NCBI RefSeq assembly: GCF_902830275.1 | Contig: NZ_CADESW010000002.1 | Location: forward strand, 372,001 to 436,000 | DNA: 64,000 bases | Reading direction: 5' to 3' | From: Burkholderia stagnalis | GTDB lineage: Bacteria > Pseudomonadota > Gammaproteobacteria > Burkholderiales > Burkholderiaceae | Part shown: one piece after another, positions 1 to 10,929 of the stretch | Position numbering within the stretch: the stretch's first letter is position 1 | Layout of the letters: the number at the start of each line of letters is the position of its first letter | Translations under genes and position numbers: made by a program | Notes under the pieces: model-generated | Told to the model about the DNA's origin: nothing | Databases searched by the model: none | What the model saw: the letters and a program-made list of their open reading frames with translations, nothing else

Positions 1-282
1 GCGGTCGCCTTCGCGGTAGTGCCAGTGCACGTCGATCGCCGGATCGATCCGGCGCATCACCGCGTCGAACCACGGCACGCCGGCGAGCACGGCCTCTTCG
101 CGCACGATGATGCGTGCACGGCGGCGCTCGCCGGCCGGTACCAGCCGCCCGGTCTGGTCGCCAGTGCCGACATCTTCGGCCAGCGCGTCGGCGACGTTGC
201 GCGCGAGCGCGTCATCGAACGCGGCGCCGTATTGCGCGCGAATCGTTTCGTAAAGCGGAGAGACTGCGACTGCGTCGGTCAT
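1..282 (-). CDS. nadC: Nicotinate-nucleotide pyrophosphorylase (quinolinate phosphoribosyltransferase), 3' part outside window
   Basis: This is the N-terminal 94 residues of NadC, which converts quinolinate and PRPP to nicotinate mononucleotide with loss of CO2, the step after NadA in de novo NAD synthesis. The visible part reads [12 protein letters not shown], then [12 protein letters not shown], then a segment ending in [11 protein letters not shown]. The ALxEDxxxGDxT signature is typical of the family N-terminal domain. The ATG overlaps the nadA stop as ATGA, so the two are probably translationally coupled. The catalytic barrel lies beyond position 1 and cannot be checked. Confidence 0.93.
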   Translation of the reverse strand, partial: MTDAVAVSPLYETIRAQYGAAFDDALARNVADALAEDVGTGDQTGRLVPAGERRRARIIVREEAVLAGVPWFDAVMRRIDPAIDVHWHYREGDR

Positions 283-1415
283 GCTGCCCCCACGTTCGCG
301 AACAGTTGCTGGTCGCGCTGCAGGTCGCCGCTCGCCTGCACACGCTTCTTGTGGGCCGCGGCGAAATCGAGCATGCGGTCGATCGGAAGGCGCGCGCGCG
401 CGCCGATGGCCGGGTCGACGAAGATCTCGTTGTGGCCGCGCTCGAGCACGTCGGCGAGATTCGCGAGGCCGTTCATCGCCATCCACGGGCAATGCGCGCA
501 GCTCTTGCAGGTCGCGCTGTTGCCGGCGGTCGGCGCCGCGATGAAGGTCTTGCCGGGCGCGGCGAGCTGCATCTTGTGCAGGATGCCGAGATCGGTCGCG
601 ACGATGAAGCGCGTCGCATCGAGCTTCACCGCGGCATCGATCAGCTGCGTCGTCGAACCGACGACGTCGGCCTGCGCGACGACGCTTTCCGGCGACTCCG
701 GATGAACGAGCACCTTCGCATCCGGATACTCGGCGCGCAGCAGGTCCAGCTCGATGCCCTTGAATTCGTCGTGCACGAGGCACGAACCCTGCCACAGCAG
801 CATGTCCGCGCCGGTTTTCTTCTGGATATAGCTGCCGAGATGGCGATCCGGCGCCCAGATGATCTTCTCGCCGCGCGCATGCAGGTCGGCGACGATCTCG
901 AGCCCGATCGACGACGTGACCATCCAGTCCGCGCGCGCCTTCACGGCGGCGCTGGTGTTCGCGTAGACGACGACGGTGCGATCCGGGTGCGCATCGCAGA
1001 ACGCGGAGAATTCATCGACCGGGCAGCCGAGGTCGAGCGAGCAGGTCGCATCGAGATCGGGCATCAGGATCCGCTTGCCGGGGCTCAGGATCTTCGCGGT
1101 TTCGCCCATGAAGCGCACGCCGGCGACGACGAGCGTCTGTGCATCGTGGTCGCGGCCGAACCGGGCCATCTCGAGCGAATCGGCGACACATCCGCCGGTT
1201 TCGTCGGCGAGTTCCTGCAATTCGGCGTCCACGTAATAGTGCGCGACCAGCACGGCCTTCTCGCGCGCGAGCAGCGCCTTGATCCGCGCCTTCAGTGCGG
1301 CGCGCTCCTCGGTAGAGGGCGTCTCGGGCACTTTCGCCCATGCCTGCCCGATGCCGCAGGCCGTGCCTGCCGCGACCGGTCGGTCGTACTCGACGGGCTT
1401 GATCGTCGATTGCAT
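279..1415 (-). CDS. nadA: Quinolinate synthase A
   Basis: NadA (378 residues) condenses iminoaspartate with dihydroxyacetone phosphate to quinolinate, using a [4Fe-4S] cluster. Visible family signatures are [41 protein letters not shown] and, near the C-terminus, [17 protein letters not shown], which carries cluster cysteines. I chose the ATG encoding MQSTIK because AGGAGAG lies six bases upstream. A second ATG two codons earlier (1421) would sit on top of that ribosome site. It is the first gene of a nadA-nadC pair; nadB is not in the window. The product is cytosolic. Confidence 0.96.
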   Translation of the reverse strand: MQSTIKPVEYDRPVAAGTACGIGQAWAKVPETPSTEERAALKARIKALLAREKAVLVAHYYVDAELQELADETGGCVADSLEMARFGRDHDAQTLVVAGVRFMGETAKILSPGKRILMPDLDATCSLDLGCPVDEFSAFCDAHPDRTVVVYANTSAAVKARADWMVTSSIGLEIVADLHARGEKIIWAPDRHLGSYIQKKTGADMLLWQGSCLVHDEFKGIELDLLRAEYPDAKVLVHPESPESVVAQADVVGSTTQLIDAAVKLDATRFIVATDLGILHKMQLAAPGKTFIAAPTAGNSATCKSCAHCPWMAMNGLANLADVLERGHNEIFVDPAIGARARLPIDRMLDFAAAHKKRVQASGDLQRDQQLFANVGAA

Positions 1416-1561
1416 CTCCATCTCTCCTATGTCGATCGGAGTATGCGCTTCAGCGCCTACTTCGATCCCATGCAACGCTCGACCAGAGTCGAGCGTGTGC
1501 GCGCGTGCTCCGGTTCCGTGCAAAGTCCAGCCTTGCCGATCGCCGCCACCAAACGGCCGGC

Positions 1562-1592
1562 CCAAAAGAAAAAACCCCGCCAGCGCGGGGTT
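1562..1592 (-). terminator. Rho-independent terminator of the desaturase gene
   Basis: Perfect 8-bp inverted repeat AACCCCGC/GCGGGGTT (1573-1580 and 1585-1592) with loop CAGC. On the minus strand it is followed by TTTTTTCTTTT. It lies 32 bases past the desaturase stop and upstream of nadA. Confidence 0.85.
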
Positions 1593-1624
1593 TGTGACGT
1601 CCTGAGATTCTAATCGATTTCGAA

Positions 1625-2821
1625 TCAGGCGTAGCGGCGCAGGCGCGTCGCAAATTCCTGCAACGCCTTGATCCCGCTTTGTTCTGCGCGGTGGCACCAA
1701 TCCTGCAATTGGGCCAGCAGCTGTTCGCGCGATGCGGTCGAGCGATCCCAGATCGCAGCCAGTTCCTGGCGCAGCTGGAAGTACGTCTGCAGCTTCTGGC
1801 TGTTCGCGAAGATTTCCGGCAGCAGCTTCTTCTTCTGCTCGTCGAGGCCGTCCTCGTCCTTGTGGAACCACTTGCGCGCGCCGCGCATCAGTTGGTACTT
1901 GTCGCTCGAACCGAGCTCCTTGAGGCGCGCGAGCTCCTGGCGATACGCACGCTTGACGGCCTTGCCGTAGCGCGCCATCACTTCGTAGCGGTTCGACAGC
2001 ACGGCCTGCAGCGTTTCCTGGTCGAGCACCGTCTTCGGCTTGTTCAGGCGCGGCGTGGGCGCGACCTTCTTCACCTTCGCGAGACCGAACGCCGACATGA
2101 TGCGGATGTACATCCAGCCGATGTCGAATTCGTACCATTTGTTCGACAGCTTCGCCGACGTCGCGAACGTGTGGTGGTTGTTGTGCAGCTCCTCGCCGCC
2201 GATCACGATGCCCCACGGGAACAGGTTCGTGCTCGCATCGGCCGAGTTGAAGTTGCGATAGCCCCAGAAGTGGCCGAAACCGTTGACGACGCCGGCCGCC
2301 CAGAACGGGATCCAGACCATCTGCACGGCCCACACGGTCAGGCCGACCACGCCGAACAGCGCGATGTCGATCACCATCATCAGGCTGACGCCGAGGATCG
2401 GGTATTTCGAATAGATGTTGCGTTCGATCCAGTCGTTCGGCGTGCCGTGCCCGAACTTGCGCATCGTTTCCTCGTTCTTCGCTTCCGCGCGGTACAGCTC
2501 GGCGCCCTCGAGGAACACCTTCCAGATGCCACGCGTCTGCGGGCTGTGCGGATCTTCCTCGGTCTCGCACTTCGCATGGTGCTTGCGGTGGATCGCGGCC
2601 CACTGGCCGGTCAGCATGCCGGTCGTCATCCACAGCCAGAGCCGGAAGAAATGGCTGGCGATGGGGTGCAGCTCCAGCGCGCGGTGCGCCTGGCAGCGGT
2701 GCAGGTAGACCGTCACGCCGATGATCGTGACGTGCGTGACGGCGAGCGCGAACAGCACGATCTGCCACCACGAAAAGCGCAGGAGCCCGTGGGAAAGAAA
2801 GTCGAGCAGGGAATTCAGCAA
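1625..2821 (-). CDS. Membrane fatty acid desaturase (acyl-CoA/stearoyl-CoA delta-9 type)
   Basis: A 398-residue di-iron membrane desaturase that should insert a double bond into saturated acyl chains of membrane lipids. The three histidine boxes of the family are intact: HRCQAH at 41-46, HRKHH at 78-82 and HNNHH at 213-217. Hydrophobic segments lie around residues 20-40, 60-75, 143-166 and 169-182. The C-terminal 160 residues are charged and predicted soluble, longer than in minimal family members. It is a single-gene unit with its own terminator. Delta-9 specificity is inferred from family resemblance, and whether it acts on acyl-CoA or phospholipid cannot be read from sequence. Confidence 0.88.
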   Translation of the reverse strand: MLNSLLDFLSHGLLRFSWWQIVLFALAVTHVTIIGVTVYLHRCQAHRALELHPIASHFFRLWLWMTTGMLTGQWAAIHRKHHAKCETEEDPHSPQTRGIWKVFLEGAELYRAEAKNEETMRKFGHGTPNDWIERNIYSKYPILGVSLMMVIDIALFGVVGLTVWAVQMVWIPFWAAGVVNGFGHFWGYRNFNSADASTNLFPWGIVIGGEELHNNHHTFATSAKLSNKWYEFDIGWMYIRIMSAFGLAKVKKVAPTPRLNKPKTVLDQETLQAVLSNRYEVMARYGKAVKRAYRQELARLKELGSSDKYQLMRGARKWFHKDEDGLDEQKKKLLPEIFANSQKLQTYFQLRQELAAIWDRSTASREQLLAQLQDWCHRAEQSGIKALQEFATRLRRYA

Positions 2822-3013
2822 GGCAGTTACCTGTGGTGTAAGCGACGTCGGCCACGCACCGGCGTCAGAAAGATGAAAGCATACCGCGGAATAGACCGGG
2901 ATTTTACTTCAACCGTTCCAAGTCTTTGTAAAAAATGACTATTTCTTGCCTTGAAGCAACGCCGGCAGTCCACCGGCGGACTGCGCCGGCCGGACGATCC
3001 GGATCTGGCCGGT

Positions 3014-4366
3014 CTACATGACCGCGCGCTCGGGCGGGCTGCCGATGTCGGCTTCGCGCCCGACTGCAAAACCGTCCGGCAGGCCGACGACGCGCACTTC
3101 CCGCTGCGGGAACGGAATCGACACGCCGTGCTCGGAAAACAGCCGCCAGATGTTGCGGTTCACCGCCGAGCGCACGCCCGACGTGCCTGTCGCGGAATCC
3201 TCGATCCAGAAGCCGAGCTCGAGGTCGATGCCGTCCGCGCCGAAGCTCACGAGGTACGGCGTCGGCGCCGGCTCCGCAAGCACGCGGGGCACGCCCTTCG
3301 CGGCATCGGCGAGCAGCGCGAGCGCGTGCTCGACGTCGCTCGTGTACGCGACCTGCACCGCGACCTTCGCATAGCCGCGCGTCAGGTACGACGACTGGTT
3401 CTGCACGACGTCGGTGATCAGCTTCTCGTTCGGGATCAGCGTTTCGTTGCCGTCGAGACCGCGCACGACCGTGTAGCGCGTGCGGATCTGCGTGACGACG
3501 CCCTGCAGCCCGCCGACGTTGATCGCGTCGCCGAGCCGAAGCGAGCGGTCGAGCAGGATGATGAAGCCCGACACGTAGTTGCTCGCGATCTTCTGCAGCC
3601 CGAAGCCGAGCCCGACGCCCACCGCGCCGCCGAACACGCCGAGCACGGTCACGTCGATGCCGACCAGCGACAGGCCGATCAGCACCGCGGCGAACACCAG
3701 CAGCGCGCGGCCGACCCGCGACAGCACGACCTTCAGGTTCGCGTCGAGCGTGGTCGCGCGCTTCAGGCGCTCCTCGAGCACCGAGCCGAGCCACATCGCG
3801 ACCATCAGCGTCACGCAGACCCACAGCGCGCCGGAGATCACGGACAGCAGCGTCAGGTGCGCGTTCGCGACGCGGAACTGCACGCTGTCGAGCCACGCGA
3901 GCACGTCGCGCTGGATGCCGAGCACGGTCAGCACCATCGCGGCCCACACGACCACCGACACGAGCCTCTCGACGACCGACAGCCACGCATGCGTGTGGCC
4001 GTCGCGCGCAAACACGCGCCGCGCAAAAAAGAACAGCACGTAGATGAGCCCGATGCCGAGCAGCGGCACGAGCGCGAGCGACAGCAGCGACGTCGACATG
4101 AACGGCTCGAACGCGAGCTGCGCGCCCCATACGAACACGCCGCCGAACAGCGGGAACAGCGCGCGCTTCAGGCTCTGCGCGCCGGCGCCGGGCGTGCGCC
4201 CGGCCGCACGGCGGCGGGCGTCGATGCGGTCGTGCACGAAGCGCGCGGCGAGCCACGCGAAACACAGCGCGCCGACCAGCACCGCCGCCTGCCAGATCAT
4301 CACCGGCTGGTTGAAGTCCTGGATCACCGACGCGAGGCGGCGCGACAGCAGGCGGTTCTGCATCAT
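3014..4366 (-). CDS. MscS-family mechanosensitive ion channel
   Basis: A 450-residue inner-membrane protein with several hydrophobic helices in the first 230 residues, then a canonical MscS core. The pore-lining helix region is rich in Gly and Ala (GVFGGAVGVGLGFGLQK), followed by the beta-domain motif RLGDAINVGGLQGVVTQI and the IPNEKLITDVVQN segment. Channels of this family release solutes on hypo-osmotic shock. It starts 15 bases after the RsmB-like gene stop and so is probably the last gene of purN-methyltransferase-mscS. Length and extra N-terminal helices put it with the larger YbdG/MscM-like members rather than the short E. coli MscS; the exact subfamily is not resolved. Confidence 0.87.
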   Translation of the reverse strand: MMQNRLLSRRLASVIQDFNQPVMIWQAAVLVGALCFAWLAARFVHDRIDARRRAAGRTPGAGAQSLKRALFPLFGGVFVWGAQLAFEPFMSTSLLSLALVPLLGIGLIYVLFFFARRVFARDGHTHAWLSVVERLVSVVVWAAMVLTVLGIQRDVLAWLDSVQFRVANAHLTLLSVISGALWVCVTLMVAMWLGSVLEERLKRATTLDANLKVVLSRVGRALLVFAAVLIGLSLVGIDVTVLGVFGGAVGVGLGFGLQKIASNYVSGFIILLDRSLRLGDAINVGGLQGVVTQIRTRYTVVRGLDGNETLIPNEKLITDVVQNQSSYLTRGYAKVAVQVAYTSDVEHALALLADAAKGVPRVLAEPAPTPYLVSFGADGIDLELGFWIEDSATGTSGVRSAVNRNIWRLFSEHGVSIPFPQREVRVVGLPDGFAVGREADIGSPPERAVM

Positions 4367-4381
4367 CCGTCGAACCCGCCG

Positions 4382-5650
4382 TTACTGCGGCTGCGCGCGC
4401 CGCTCGAGCACCGCGGCGAAGAAGCCGTCGGTCGCATGGCGGTGCGGCCACAGCGACAGGTAGTCGCCCGTCTCGAGCGCGATGCGCTGGTCGGCCAGCA
4501 CCTTCTGCGCCGGCACGAGCACGAAGTCCGGGTGATCGGCGAGGAACTGGCCGACGATCGCCTCGTTCTCCGCGTCGAGCACGCTGCAGGTCGCGTACAC
4601 GAGCCGCCCGCCCTTCTTCACGAGCCGCGCCGCGCTCGCGAGGATCGACGCCTGCTTCGGCGTGAGCTCGTCGATCGACGTGCGCGACTGGCGCCACTTC
4701 AGGTCCGGATTGCGGCGCAGCGTGCCGAGGCCGCTGCACGGCGCATCGACCAGCACGCGGTCGATCTTGCCGGCGAGCCGCTTGATCTTCGCGTCGTGCT
4801 CGCTGTCGATCAGCACCGGGTTCACGTTCGACAGCCCGCTGCGCGCGAGGCGCGGCTTCAGCTTCGCGAGGCGCTTTTCCGACACGTCGAACGCGTACAG
4901 GCGCCCGGTCGAGCGCATCATCGCGCCGAGCGCGAGCGTCTTGCCGCCCGCGCCCGCGCAGAAATCGACGACCATCTCGCCGCGGCGCGGCGCGACGAGC
5001 GAGCACAGCAGCTGGCTGCCCTCGTCCTGCACCTCGATCAGGCCTTCCTCGAACAGCTTGAGCTTGGTCAGCGCGGGCTTGCCGACGACCCGCACGCCGT
5101 ACGGCGCGAACGGCGTCGCGCCGGCGTCGATGCCGTTCGCGCGCAGCGCGTCGACCACCTGGTCGCGGGTCGCCTTCTGCGCATTCGCGCGCAGGTCGAG
5201 CGGCGCCGGATAGTTGAGCGCCGCGGCGAGCTGCGCGAGCTCCTCCGCGTCGAAGCGCGTCGCGAGCGCCTGCTGGATCCACTCCGGCAGGTTCGTGCGG
5301 ATCCGCACCGGCAGGCTCGCCGGGTCGATCTTCGACACGTGCTCGAGCCACGCGGCCTCGGCGTCGGACAGGAACGGCTTCAGCGCATTGCGGCCGACCG
5401 TCTGCATCAGGCCGAGCAGCGTGAGCCGCCGCGCCGGGCTGCCCGAGCCGCTCTCGGCGAGGTGCGCAAACTCCATCTTGCGGCGCAGCACCGCGAACAC
5501 CGCCTCGGCGATCACGCCGCGCTCCGCGTGCCCGAGCTTCGGGTGGGCCCGGAAGAACCGGCTCGTCGTCGCATCGGCCGGGCCGGCGAACTTCAGGACC
5601 TCGGCGAGCAAGGTTTCGGTCTGGCCGATCAGGAATCCATGCAGCTTCAT
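4382..5650 (-). CDS. RsmB/NOP-family RNA m5C methyltransferase
   Basis: A 422-residue SAM-dependent RNA cytosine-C5 methyltransferase. The N-terminal ~150 residues are helical and NusB-like. The Rossmann SAM site VDFCAGAGGKTLALG follows, then DAPCSGLGTLRRNPD and YATCSVLDAENE, which hold the two catalytic cysteines. RsmB modifies 16S rRNA C967 in E. coli, but the substrate of this protein is not proven by sequence, so I give no symbol. Its ATG overlaps the purN stop as ATGA; the mscS gene follows after 15 bases. An in-frame extension far upstream exists but runs through purN and is not used. Confidence 0.88.
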   Translation of the reverse strand: MKLHGFLIGQTETLLAEVLKFAGPADATTSRFFRAHPKLGHAERGVIAEAVFAVLRRKMEFAHLAESGSGSPARRLTLLGLMQTVGRNALKPFLSDAEAAWLEHVSKIDPASLPVRIRTNLPEWIQQALATRFDAEELAQLAAALNYPAPLDLRANAQKATRDQVVDALRANGIDAGATPFAPYGVRVVGKPALTKLKLFEEGLIEVQDEGSQLLCSLVAPRRGEMVVDFCAGAGGKTLALGAMMRSTGRLYAFDVSEKRLAKLKPRLARSGLSNVNPVLIDSEHDAKIKRLAGKIDRVLVDAPCSGLGTLRRNPDLKWRQSRTSIDELTPKQASILASAARLVKKGGRLVYATCSVLDAENEAIVGQFLADHPDFVLVPAQKVLADQRIALETGDYLSLWPHRHATDGFFAAVLERRAQPQ

Positions 5651-6306
5651 ACACCCTCGCTCGTGTTGGGTTGTTCGTCCGAGAAAATCCAGCGCGCCTC
5701 CTCCGGCGCGACCACCGCGCGGCCGGCGTCGAGGCGCAGGCGCCCGTCGACGAACCAGCGCACCGCGCGCGGATACAGCACGTGCTCGAGCGCCAGCACG
5801 CGCTGCGCGAGCGCGGCCGCGTCGTCGCCCGCGCGCACGGGCACCGCGCCCTGCGCGACGATCGCGCCGCTGTCGAGTTCGGGGATGACGAAGTGCACGG
5901 TCGCGCCGTGCAGCGCGCAGCCTGCGTCGAGCGCCGCCTGGTGCGTATGGATGCCCTTGAAGCTCGGCAGCAGCGACGGGTGGATGTTCAGCATCCGCCC
6001 CTCGTATCGTCTGACGAATGCCGGCGTGAGAATCCGCATGAAGCCGGCGAGGATCACGAGATCGGGCGCGAAGCGGTCGATCTCGTCGGCCAGCGCCGCG
6101 TCGAAGCTGTCGCGGCCGTCGAACGACCGGTGGTCGACCACGGCGGTCGCAATTCCGTGCGACGCCGCGAAAGCAAGGCCGGCCGCATCCGGCCGGTTGG
6201 CGATCACGGCGGCAACCTGGGCCGGCCACCGTTCCTGCGCGCACGCGCGGACGATGGCTTCCATGTTGCTGCCGCGACCGGAAATCAAGATGACGAGTTT
6301 TTTCAT
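5647..6306 (-). CDS. purN: Phosphoribosylglycinamide formyltransferase (GART)
   Basis: PurN (219 residues) transfers a formyl group from 10-formyltetrahydrofolate to GAR, the third step of purine synthesis. The phosphate loop GRGSN is at 10-14, and the folate/catalytic segment LNIHPSLLPSFKGIHTH contains N107 and H109. D145 lies in IPELDSG. These match the catalytic Asn-His-Asp set of the family. It heads a minus-strand group with the RNA methyltransferase and the MscS channel, overlapping the former by ATGA. A TAAAAT box lies only seven bases upstream of the ATG, so the transcript may be nearly leaderless, but this is weak evidence. Confidence 0.96.
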   Translation of the reverse strand: MKKLVILISGRGSNMEAIVRACAQERWPAQVAAVIANRPDAAGLAFAASHGIATAVVDHRSFDGRDSFDAALADEIDRFAPDLVILAGFMRILTPAFVRRYEGRMLNIHPSLLPSFKGIHTHQAALDAGCALHGATVHFVIPELDSGAIVAQGAVPVRAGDDAAALAQRVLALEHVLYPRAVRWFVDGRLRLDAGRAVVAPEEARWIFSDEQPNTSEGV

Positions 6307-6370
6307 CCGCGAATTTTACCATTCGGCCTCGCGTTTCCCGCCGGCTGAGCCGCCTGCCCGCCCGAACGTT

Positions 6371-6376
6371 TATAAT
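6371..6376 (+). promoter_or_regulatory. Likely -10 box of the ribF promoter
   Basis: A perfect TATAAT lies 49 bases upstream of the ribF GTG, in the 119-base gap between divergent purN and ribF. No good -35 hexamer is present at 16-18 bases; CTGAGC at 20 bases is the nearest candidate. Confidence 0.5.
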
Positions 6377-6425
6377 CTTCTGCTTTGCGGCATCCATCCG
6401 CCCATTCCCCGACGCTGCAGCTATC

Positions 6426-7418
6426 GTGAAAGTCTTCCGCGGCCTGCCCAACGCCGAAAGCCGCGCCCCGTGCGCGCTGACGATCGGCAACTTCGACGGT
6501 GTCCATCGCGGCCACCAGGCCCTGCTCGCGCGCGTGCGCGCGGCGGCGGACGCGCGCGGCCTGCCCGTCTGCGTGATGACCTTCGAGCCGCACCCGCGGG
6601 AATTCTTCAATCCGGCCGGCGCGCCGCCGCGCATCGCGATGCTGCGCGACAAGCTCGAGGCGCTGCGCGAGCACGGCGTCGACCGGGTCGTGGTCGAGCA
6701 CTTCAACCATACGTTCGCGAGCCAGTCGCCTGAGACGTTCGTCGAGCGCACGCTCGTCAATGGGCTGCACACGCGCTGGATGATGGTCGGCGACGATTTC
6801 TGCTACGGCGCGAAGCGCGCCGGCACGTTCGATACGCTGAAGGCGGCCGGCGAGCAGTACGGCTTCGAGGTCGAGCAGATGGGCACGGTCGCCGGCAGCG
6901 ACGGCACGCGCATCTCGAGCTCCGGCGTGCGCGCCGCGCTCGCGGCGGGCGATCTCGCCGCGGCCGCGCAGGCGCTCGGCCACGGCTACGCGATCAGCGG
7001 CCACGTCACGCACGGCCTGAAGCTCGGCCGCGACCTCGGTTTCCCCACGCTGAACCTGCCGATCGCGCACAAGCGGCCGGCGCTGATGGGCATCTTCGTC
7101 GTCCAGGTGCACGGCCTCGCCGACACCCCGCTGCCCGGCGTCGCGAGCCTCGGCCTGCGCCCGACCGTCGTCGATTCGGGCCGCGTGCTGCTCGAAGTCC
7201 ACCTGCTCGACTGGCACGGCGACGCATACGGCAAGCTGGTGCGCGTCGAGTTCCTGCAGAAGCTGCGCGACGAGGCGAAGTTCGACGATCTCGAAGCGCT
7301 GTCGCGCGCGATCGCGCAGGACGTCGCGAACGCCCGCGCGTATTTCGCCGCGCGCGACCACGCGCCCGGCAGCCGCACGACCGGCTTCTCGACGTCGGCC
7401 ACCGACCGAATTAGCTGA
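6426..7418 (+). CDS. ribF: Bifunctional riboflavin kinase/FAD synthetase
   Basis: RibF (330 residues) phosphorylates riboflavin to FMN and adenylylates FMN to FAD. The N-terminal nucleotidyltransferase domain carries [13 protein letters not shown] at 19-31 and ends with the ISSSGVR segment. The C-terminal kinase domain has [12 protein letters not shown] around residue 205. The start is GTG; no ATG lies near it and the protein aligns with the family from the first residues. It begins a plus-strand run ribF-ileS-lspA, an arrangement common in proteobacteria. Confidence 0.96.
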   Translation: MKVFRGLPNAESRAPCALTIGNFDGVHRGHQALLARVRAAADARGLPVCVMTFEPHPREFFNPAGAPPRIAMLRDKLEALREHGVDRVVVEHFNHTFASQSPETFVERTLVNGLHTRWMMVGDDFCYGAKRAGTFDTLKAAGEQYGFEVEQMGTVAGSDGTRISSSGVRAALAAGDLAAAAQALGHGYAISGHVTHGLKLGRDLGFPTLNLPIAHKRPALMGIFVVQVHGLADTPLPGVASLGLRPTVVDSGRVLLEVHLLDWHGDAYGKLVRVEFLQKLRDEAKFDDLEALSRAIAQDVANARAYFAARDHAPGSRTTGFSTSATDRIS

Positions 7419-7519
7419 CCCCGCCGGCGGCGCGATGCGCCGCACCCCGGCGCCGCCGATGCGCGCGCTCACCCGATTCACGACGCCCGAGCGTCTCCCG
7501 ATTTGATAGCGATCTCATC

Positions 7520-10357
7520 ATGAGCAACAAGAAAGCCGATTCGAAACCGCAGGCCAAGTATCCGGTCAACCTGCTCGACACGCCGTTCCCGATGCGCGGC
7601 GACCTGCCGAAGCGCGAGCCGCAGTGGGTCAAGGAATGGGAAGCGCGCGGCATCTACGAGAAGATCCGCGCGGCCAGCCAGGGCCGGCCGAAGTTCATCC
7701 TGCACGACGGCCCGCCGTATGCGAACGGCGACATCCACCTCGGCCACGCGGTGAACAAGATCCTGAAGGACATCGTCGTCAAGTCGCGCAACATGGCCGG
7801 CTTCGACGCGCCGTACGTGCCGGGCTGGGATTGCCACGGGATGCCGATCGAGATCCAGATCGAGAAGCAGTTCGGCAAGTCGCTGCCGGCGGCCGAAGTG
7901 ATGACCAAGGCGCGCGCGTACGCGACCGAGCAGATCGAGAAGCAGAAAGGCGGCTTCAAGCGGCTCGGCGTGCTCGGCGATTGGGCCAACCCGTACAAGA
8001 CGATGAACTTCGTCAACGAGGCGGAGGAAATCCGCGCGCTCGGCAAGATCATCGAGAAGGGCTACGTGTATCGCGGCCTGAAGCCGGTGAACTGGTGCTT
8101 CGACTGCGGCTCGGCGCTCGCCGAGGCGGAAGTCGAATACAAGGACCGCACCGACCCGACGATCGACGTGATGTTCCCGTTCGCGGAGCCGGAAAAGACC
8201 GCGCAGGCGTTCGGCCTGGCCGCGCTGCCGCGCCCCGAGGGCGGCATCGTGATCTGGACCACCACGCCGTGGACGATCCCGGCGAACCAGGCGCTCAACC
8301 TGCATCCGGAGATCGTCTACGCGCTCGTCGACACCGAGCGCGGCCTGCTGATCATCGCGGAAGAGCGCGTCGCCGCGTGCATGGAAGAGTTCAAGCTGAC
8401 CGGCCGCGTCGTCGCGACGACACTCGGCGAGAAGCTCGTCAACCTGCGCTTCCACCACCCGCTCGCCGCGGCCCACCCCGGCTACAAGCGCACGTCGCCC
8501 GTCTATCTCGGCGACTACGTGACGACCGACACCGGCACCGGCGTCGTGCACTCGTCGCCCGCCTACGGCGTCGAGGATTTCATGTCGTGCAAGGCGCACG
8601 GCATGACCGACGCGGACTTCATCAACCCCGTGCTGGGCGACGGCCGCTACAGCGAATCGCTGCCGCTGTTCGGCGGCCTGACGATCTGGGACGCGAACCC
8701 GAAGATCGTCGAGGCGCTGAACGCGGCCGGCACGCTGCTGCGCAACGAGAAGTACACGCACAGCTACATGCACTGCTGGCGCCACAAGACGCCGATCATC
8801 TATCGCGCGACGTCGCAGTGGTTCGCGGGCATGGACGTGACGCCGCGCGACGGCGGCGCGACGCTGCGCGAAACCGCGCTCGCGGGCGTGGACGCAACGG
8901 CGTTCTACCCGTCGTGGGGCAAGCAGCGCCTGCACAGCATGATCGAGAACCGTCCTGACTGGACGCTGTCGCGCCAGCGCCAGTGGGGCGTGCCGATGGC
9001 GTTCTTCGTGCACAAGGAAACCGGCGAGCTGCATCCGCGCACGCTCGAGCTGCTGGAAGAAGTCGCGAAGCGCGTCGAGCAGTCGGGCATCGAGGCGTGG
9101 CAGTCGCTCGATCCGCGCGAGCTGATCGGCGACGACGCGAACCTGTACGAGAAGAACCGCGACACGCTCGACGTGTGGTTCGACTCGGGCACGACGCACT
9201 GGCATGTGCTGCGCGGCTCGCACAAGGATCAGCTGCAGTTCCCGGCCGACCTGTACCTCGAAGGCTCGGACCAGCACCGCGGCTGGTTCCACTCGTCGCT
9301 GCTGACCGCGTCGATGCTCGACGGCCGCGCGCCGTACAAGGGCCTGCTCACGCACGGCTTCACGGTCGACGGCGAAGGCCGCAAGATGAGCAAGTCGCTC
9401 GGCAACGGCATCGATCCGCACGAAGTCGCGAACCGTCTCGGCGCGGAAATCATCCGCCTGTGGATCGCGTCGACCGACTACTCGGGCGAGCTCGCGATCT
9501 CCGAGGAAATCCTGAAGCGCGTGACGGAAGGCTATCGCCGCATCCGCAACACGCTGCGCTTCCTGCTCGCGAACCTGTCCGACTTCGACTACGCGCAGCA
9601 TGCGCTGCCGGTCGGCGAGTGGCTCGAGATCGACCGTTACGCGGTCGCCTTCTCCACGCAGCTGCAGACCGAACTGCTCGCGCACTACGAGAAGTACGAA
9701 TTCCACCCGGTCGTCGCGAAGCTGCAGACGTACTGCTCGGAAGATCTCGGCGGCTTCTACCTCGACGTGCTGAAGGACCGCCTGTACACGAGCGCGCCGG
9801 ATTCGACCGCGCGCCGTTCCGCGCAGACGGCGCTCTATCACCTGACGCAGGGCCTGCTGCGCGTGCTCGCGCCGTTCCTGTCGTTCACCGCCGAGGAAGC
9901 ATGGAAGGTGTTCCAGCCGGCGAGCGACACGATCTTCACGGAAACGTACTACGCGTATCCGGAAGTCGCCGACGCCGGCGCGCTGGTCGCCAAGTGGACG
10001 CTGCTGCGCGACGTGCGCGGCAACGTGACGAAGGCGCTCGAGGAAGCCCGCACCGCGAACCGCATCGGCTCGTCGCTGCAGGCGGAAGTGACGGTGCACG
10101 CGAGCGGCGCGCGCTACGACGCGCTCGCGAGCCTCGCCGACGATCTCAAGTTCGTGCTGATCACGTCGGCCGCGACGGTCGTCAAGGTCGACGACGAAGC
10201 GCAGGAAGGCGTCGACGTGGCCGCCTCGAAGTACCAGAAGTGCGAGCGCTGCTGGCACTACCGCGAGGACGTCGGCGCGCATGCCGATCACCCGACGCTG
10301 TGCGGCCGCTGCTTCTCGAACCTGTTTGAAAACGGCGAAACCCGGAGCGCGGCGTAA
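7520..10357 (+). CDS. ileS: Isoleucyl-tRNA synthetase
   Basis: A 945-residue class I synthetase that charges tRNA-Ile. The HIGH-type motif is HLGH at 73-76, the KMSKS loop is at 622-626, and a C-terminal zinc knuckle (CERCWHY...CGRC) ends the protein. The editing (CP1) domain with [11 protein letters not shown] is present, so mischarged Val-tRNA should be cleared. Length is normal for the bacterial enzyme. It lies 101 bases after ribF and two bases before lspA. Confidence 0.98.
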   Translation: MSNKKADSKPQAKYPVNLLDTPFPMRGDLPKREPQWVKEWEARGIYEKIRAASQGRPKFILHDGPPYANGDIHLGHAVNKILKDIVVKSRNMAGFDAPYVPGWDCHGMPIEIQIEKQFGKSLPAAEVMTKARAYATEQIEKQKGGFKRLGVLGDWANPYKTMNFVNEAEEIRALGKIIEKGYVYRGLKPVNWCFDCGSALAEAEVEYKDRTDPTIDVMFPFAEPEKTAQAFGLAALPRPEGGIVIWTTTPWTIPANQALNLHPEIVYALVDTERGLLIIAEERVAACMEEFKLTGRVVATTLGEKLVNLRFHHPLAAAHPGYKRTSPVYLGDYVTTDTGTGVVHSSPAYGVEDFMSCKAHGMTDADFINPVLGDGRYSESLPLFGGLTIWDANPKIVEALNAAGTLLRNEKYTHSYMHCWRHKTPIIYRATSQWFAGMDVTPRDGGATLRETALAGVDATAFYPSWGKQRLHSMIENRPDWTLSRQRQWGVPMAFFVHKETGELHPRTLELLEEVAKRVEQSGIEAWQSLDPRELIGDDANLYEKNRDTLDVWFDSGTTHWHVLRGSHKDQLQFPADLYLEGSDQHRGWFHSSLLTASMLDGRAPYKGLLTHGFTVDGEGRKMSKSLGNGIDPHEVANRLGAEIIRLWIASTDYSGELAISEEILKRVTEGYRRIRNTLRFLLANLSDFDYAQHALPVGEWLEIDRYAVAFSTQLQTELLAHYEKYEFHPVVAKLQTYCSEDLGGFYLDVLKDRLYTSAPDSTARRSAQTALYHLTQGLLRVLAPFLSFTAEEAWKVFQPASDTIFTETYYAYPEVADAGALVAKWTLLRDVRGNVTKALEEARTANRIGSSLQAEVTVHASGARYDALASLADDLKFVLITSAATVVKVDDEAQEGVDVAASKYQKCERCWHYREDVGAHADHPTLCGRCFSNLFENGETRSAA

Positions 10358-10359
10358 CC

Positions 10360-10860
10360 ATGGCGAAAACCCTGTCGAAATCGACCGGCGGCGCACTGGC
10401 GCCGTGGCTCGGCATTTCGCTGATCGTCATCCTGTTCGATCAGCTGACGAAGATCGCGATCCTGAAGACCTTCGCATACGGCGCGCAGCATGCGCTGACG
10501 TCGTTCTTCAATCTCGTGCTGGTCTACAACCAGGGCGCGGCGTTCGGCTTTCTCGCGACCGCCGGCGGCTGGCAGCGCTGGGCGTTCACCGCGCTCGGCA
10601 TCGGCGCGACGCTCGTGATCTGCTACCTGCTGAAGCGCCACGGCCAGCAGCGCCTGTTCAGCCTGTCGCTCGCGCTGATCCTCGGCGGCGCGCTCGGCAA
10701 CGTGATCGACCGTCTCGTCTACGGCCACGTGATCGACTTCCTCGACTTCCACGTCGGCGCCTGGCATTTCCCGGCGTTCAACCTTGCCGATTCGGCGATC
10801 ACGGTCGGCGCGGTGCTGCTGATCTACGACGAGCTGCGTCGCGTGCGCGGCGCGCGCTAA
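10360..10860 (+). CDS. lspA: Lipoprotein signal peptidase (signal peptidase II)
   Basis: LspA (166 residues) is an inner-membrane aspartyl protease that cleaves the signal peptide of prolipoproteins after lipid attachment. Four hydrophobic segments are visible. The two catalytic aspartates lie in [15 protein letters not shown] and FNLADSAIT, with the family motif NQGAAFGF between TM1 and TM2. Only two bases separate it from ileS, so it is almost certainly co-transcribed with it. Confidence 0.97.
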   Translation: MAKTLSKSTGGALAPWLGISLIVILFDQLTKIAILKTFAYGAQHALTSFFNLVLVYNQGAAFGFLATAGGWQRWAFTALGIGATLVICYLLKRHGQQRLFSLSLALILGGALGNVIDRLVYGHVIDFLDFHVGAWHFPAFNLADSAITVGAVLLIYDELRRVRGAR

Positions 10861-10879
10861 GCGCGCATACTCTGCGTCG

Positions 10880-10902
10880 ACGGCCGGCCGCGCGCCGGCC
10901 GT
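10880..10902. other. GC-rich hairpin between lspA and coaBC
   Basis: Perfect 9-bp inverted repeat ACGGCCGGC/GCCGGCCGT with loop CGCGC. No T-tract follows on either strand, so it is at best an attenuating or RNA-stabilising hairpin rather than a classic terminator. Confidence 0.4.
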
Positions 10903-10929
10903 CCTGATCGATCCCTTCGGAGGCCCGCG

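Noticed and set aside
2904..5654. 916-residue Arg-rich frame on the minus strand
   Set aside because: Shadow of the mscS and RNA methyltransferase genes in high-GC DNA; composition is not protein-like.
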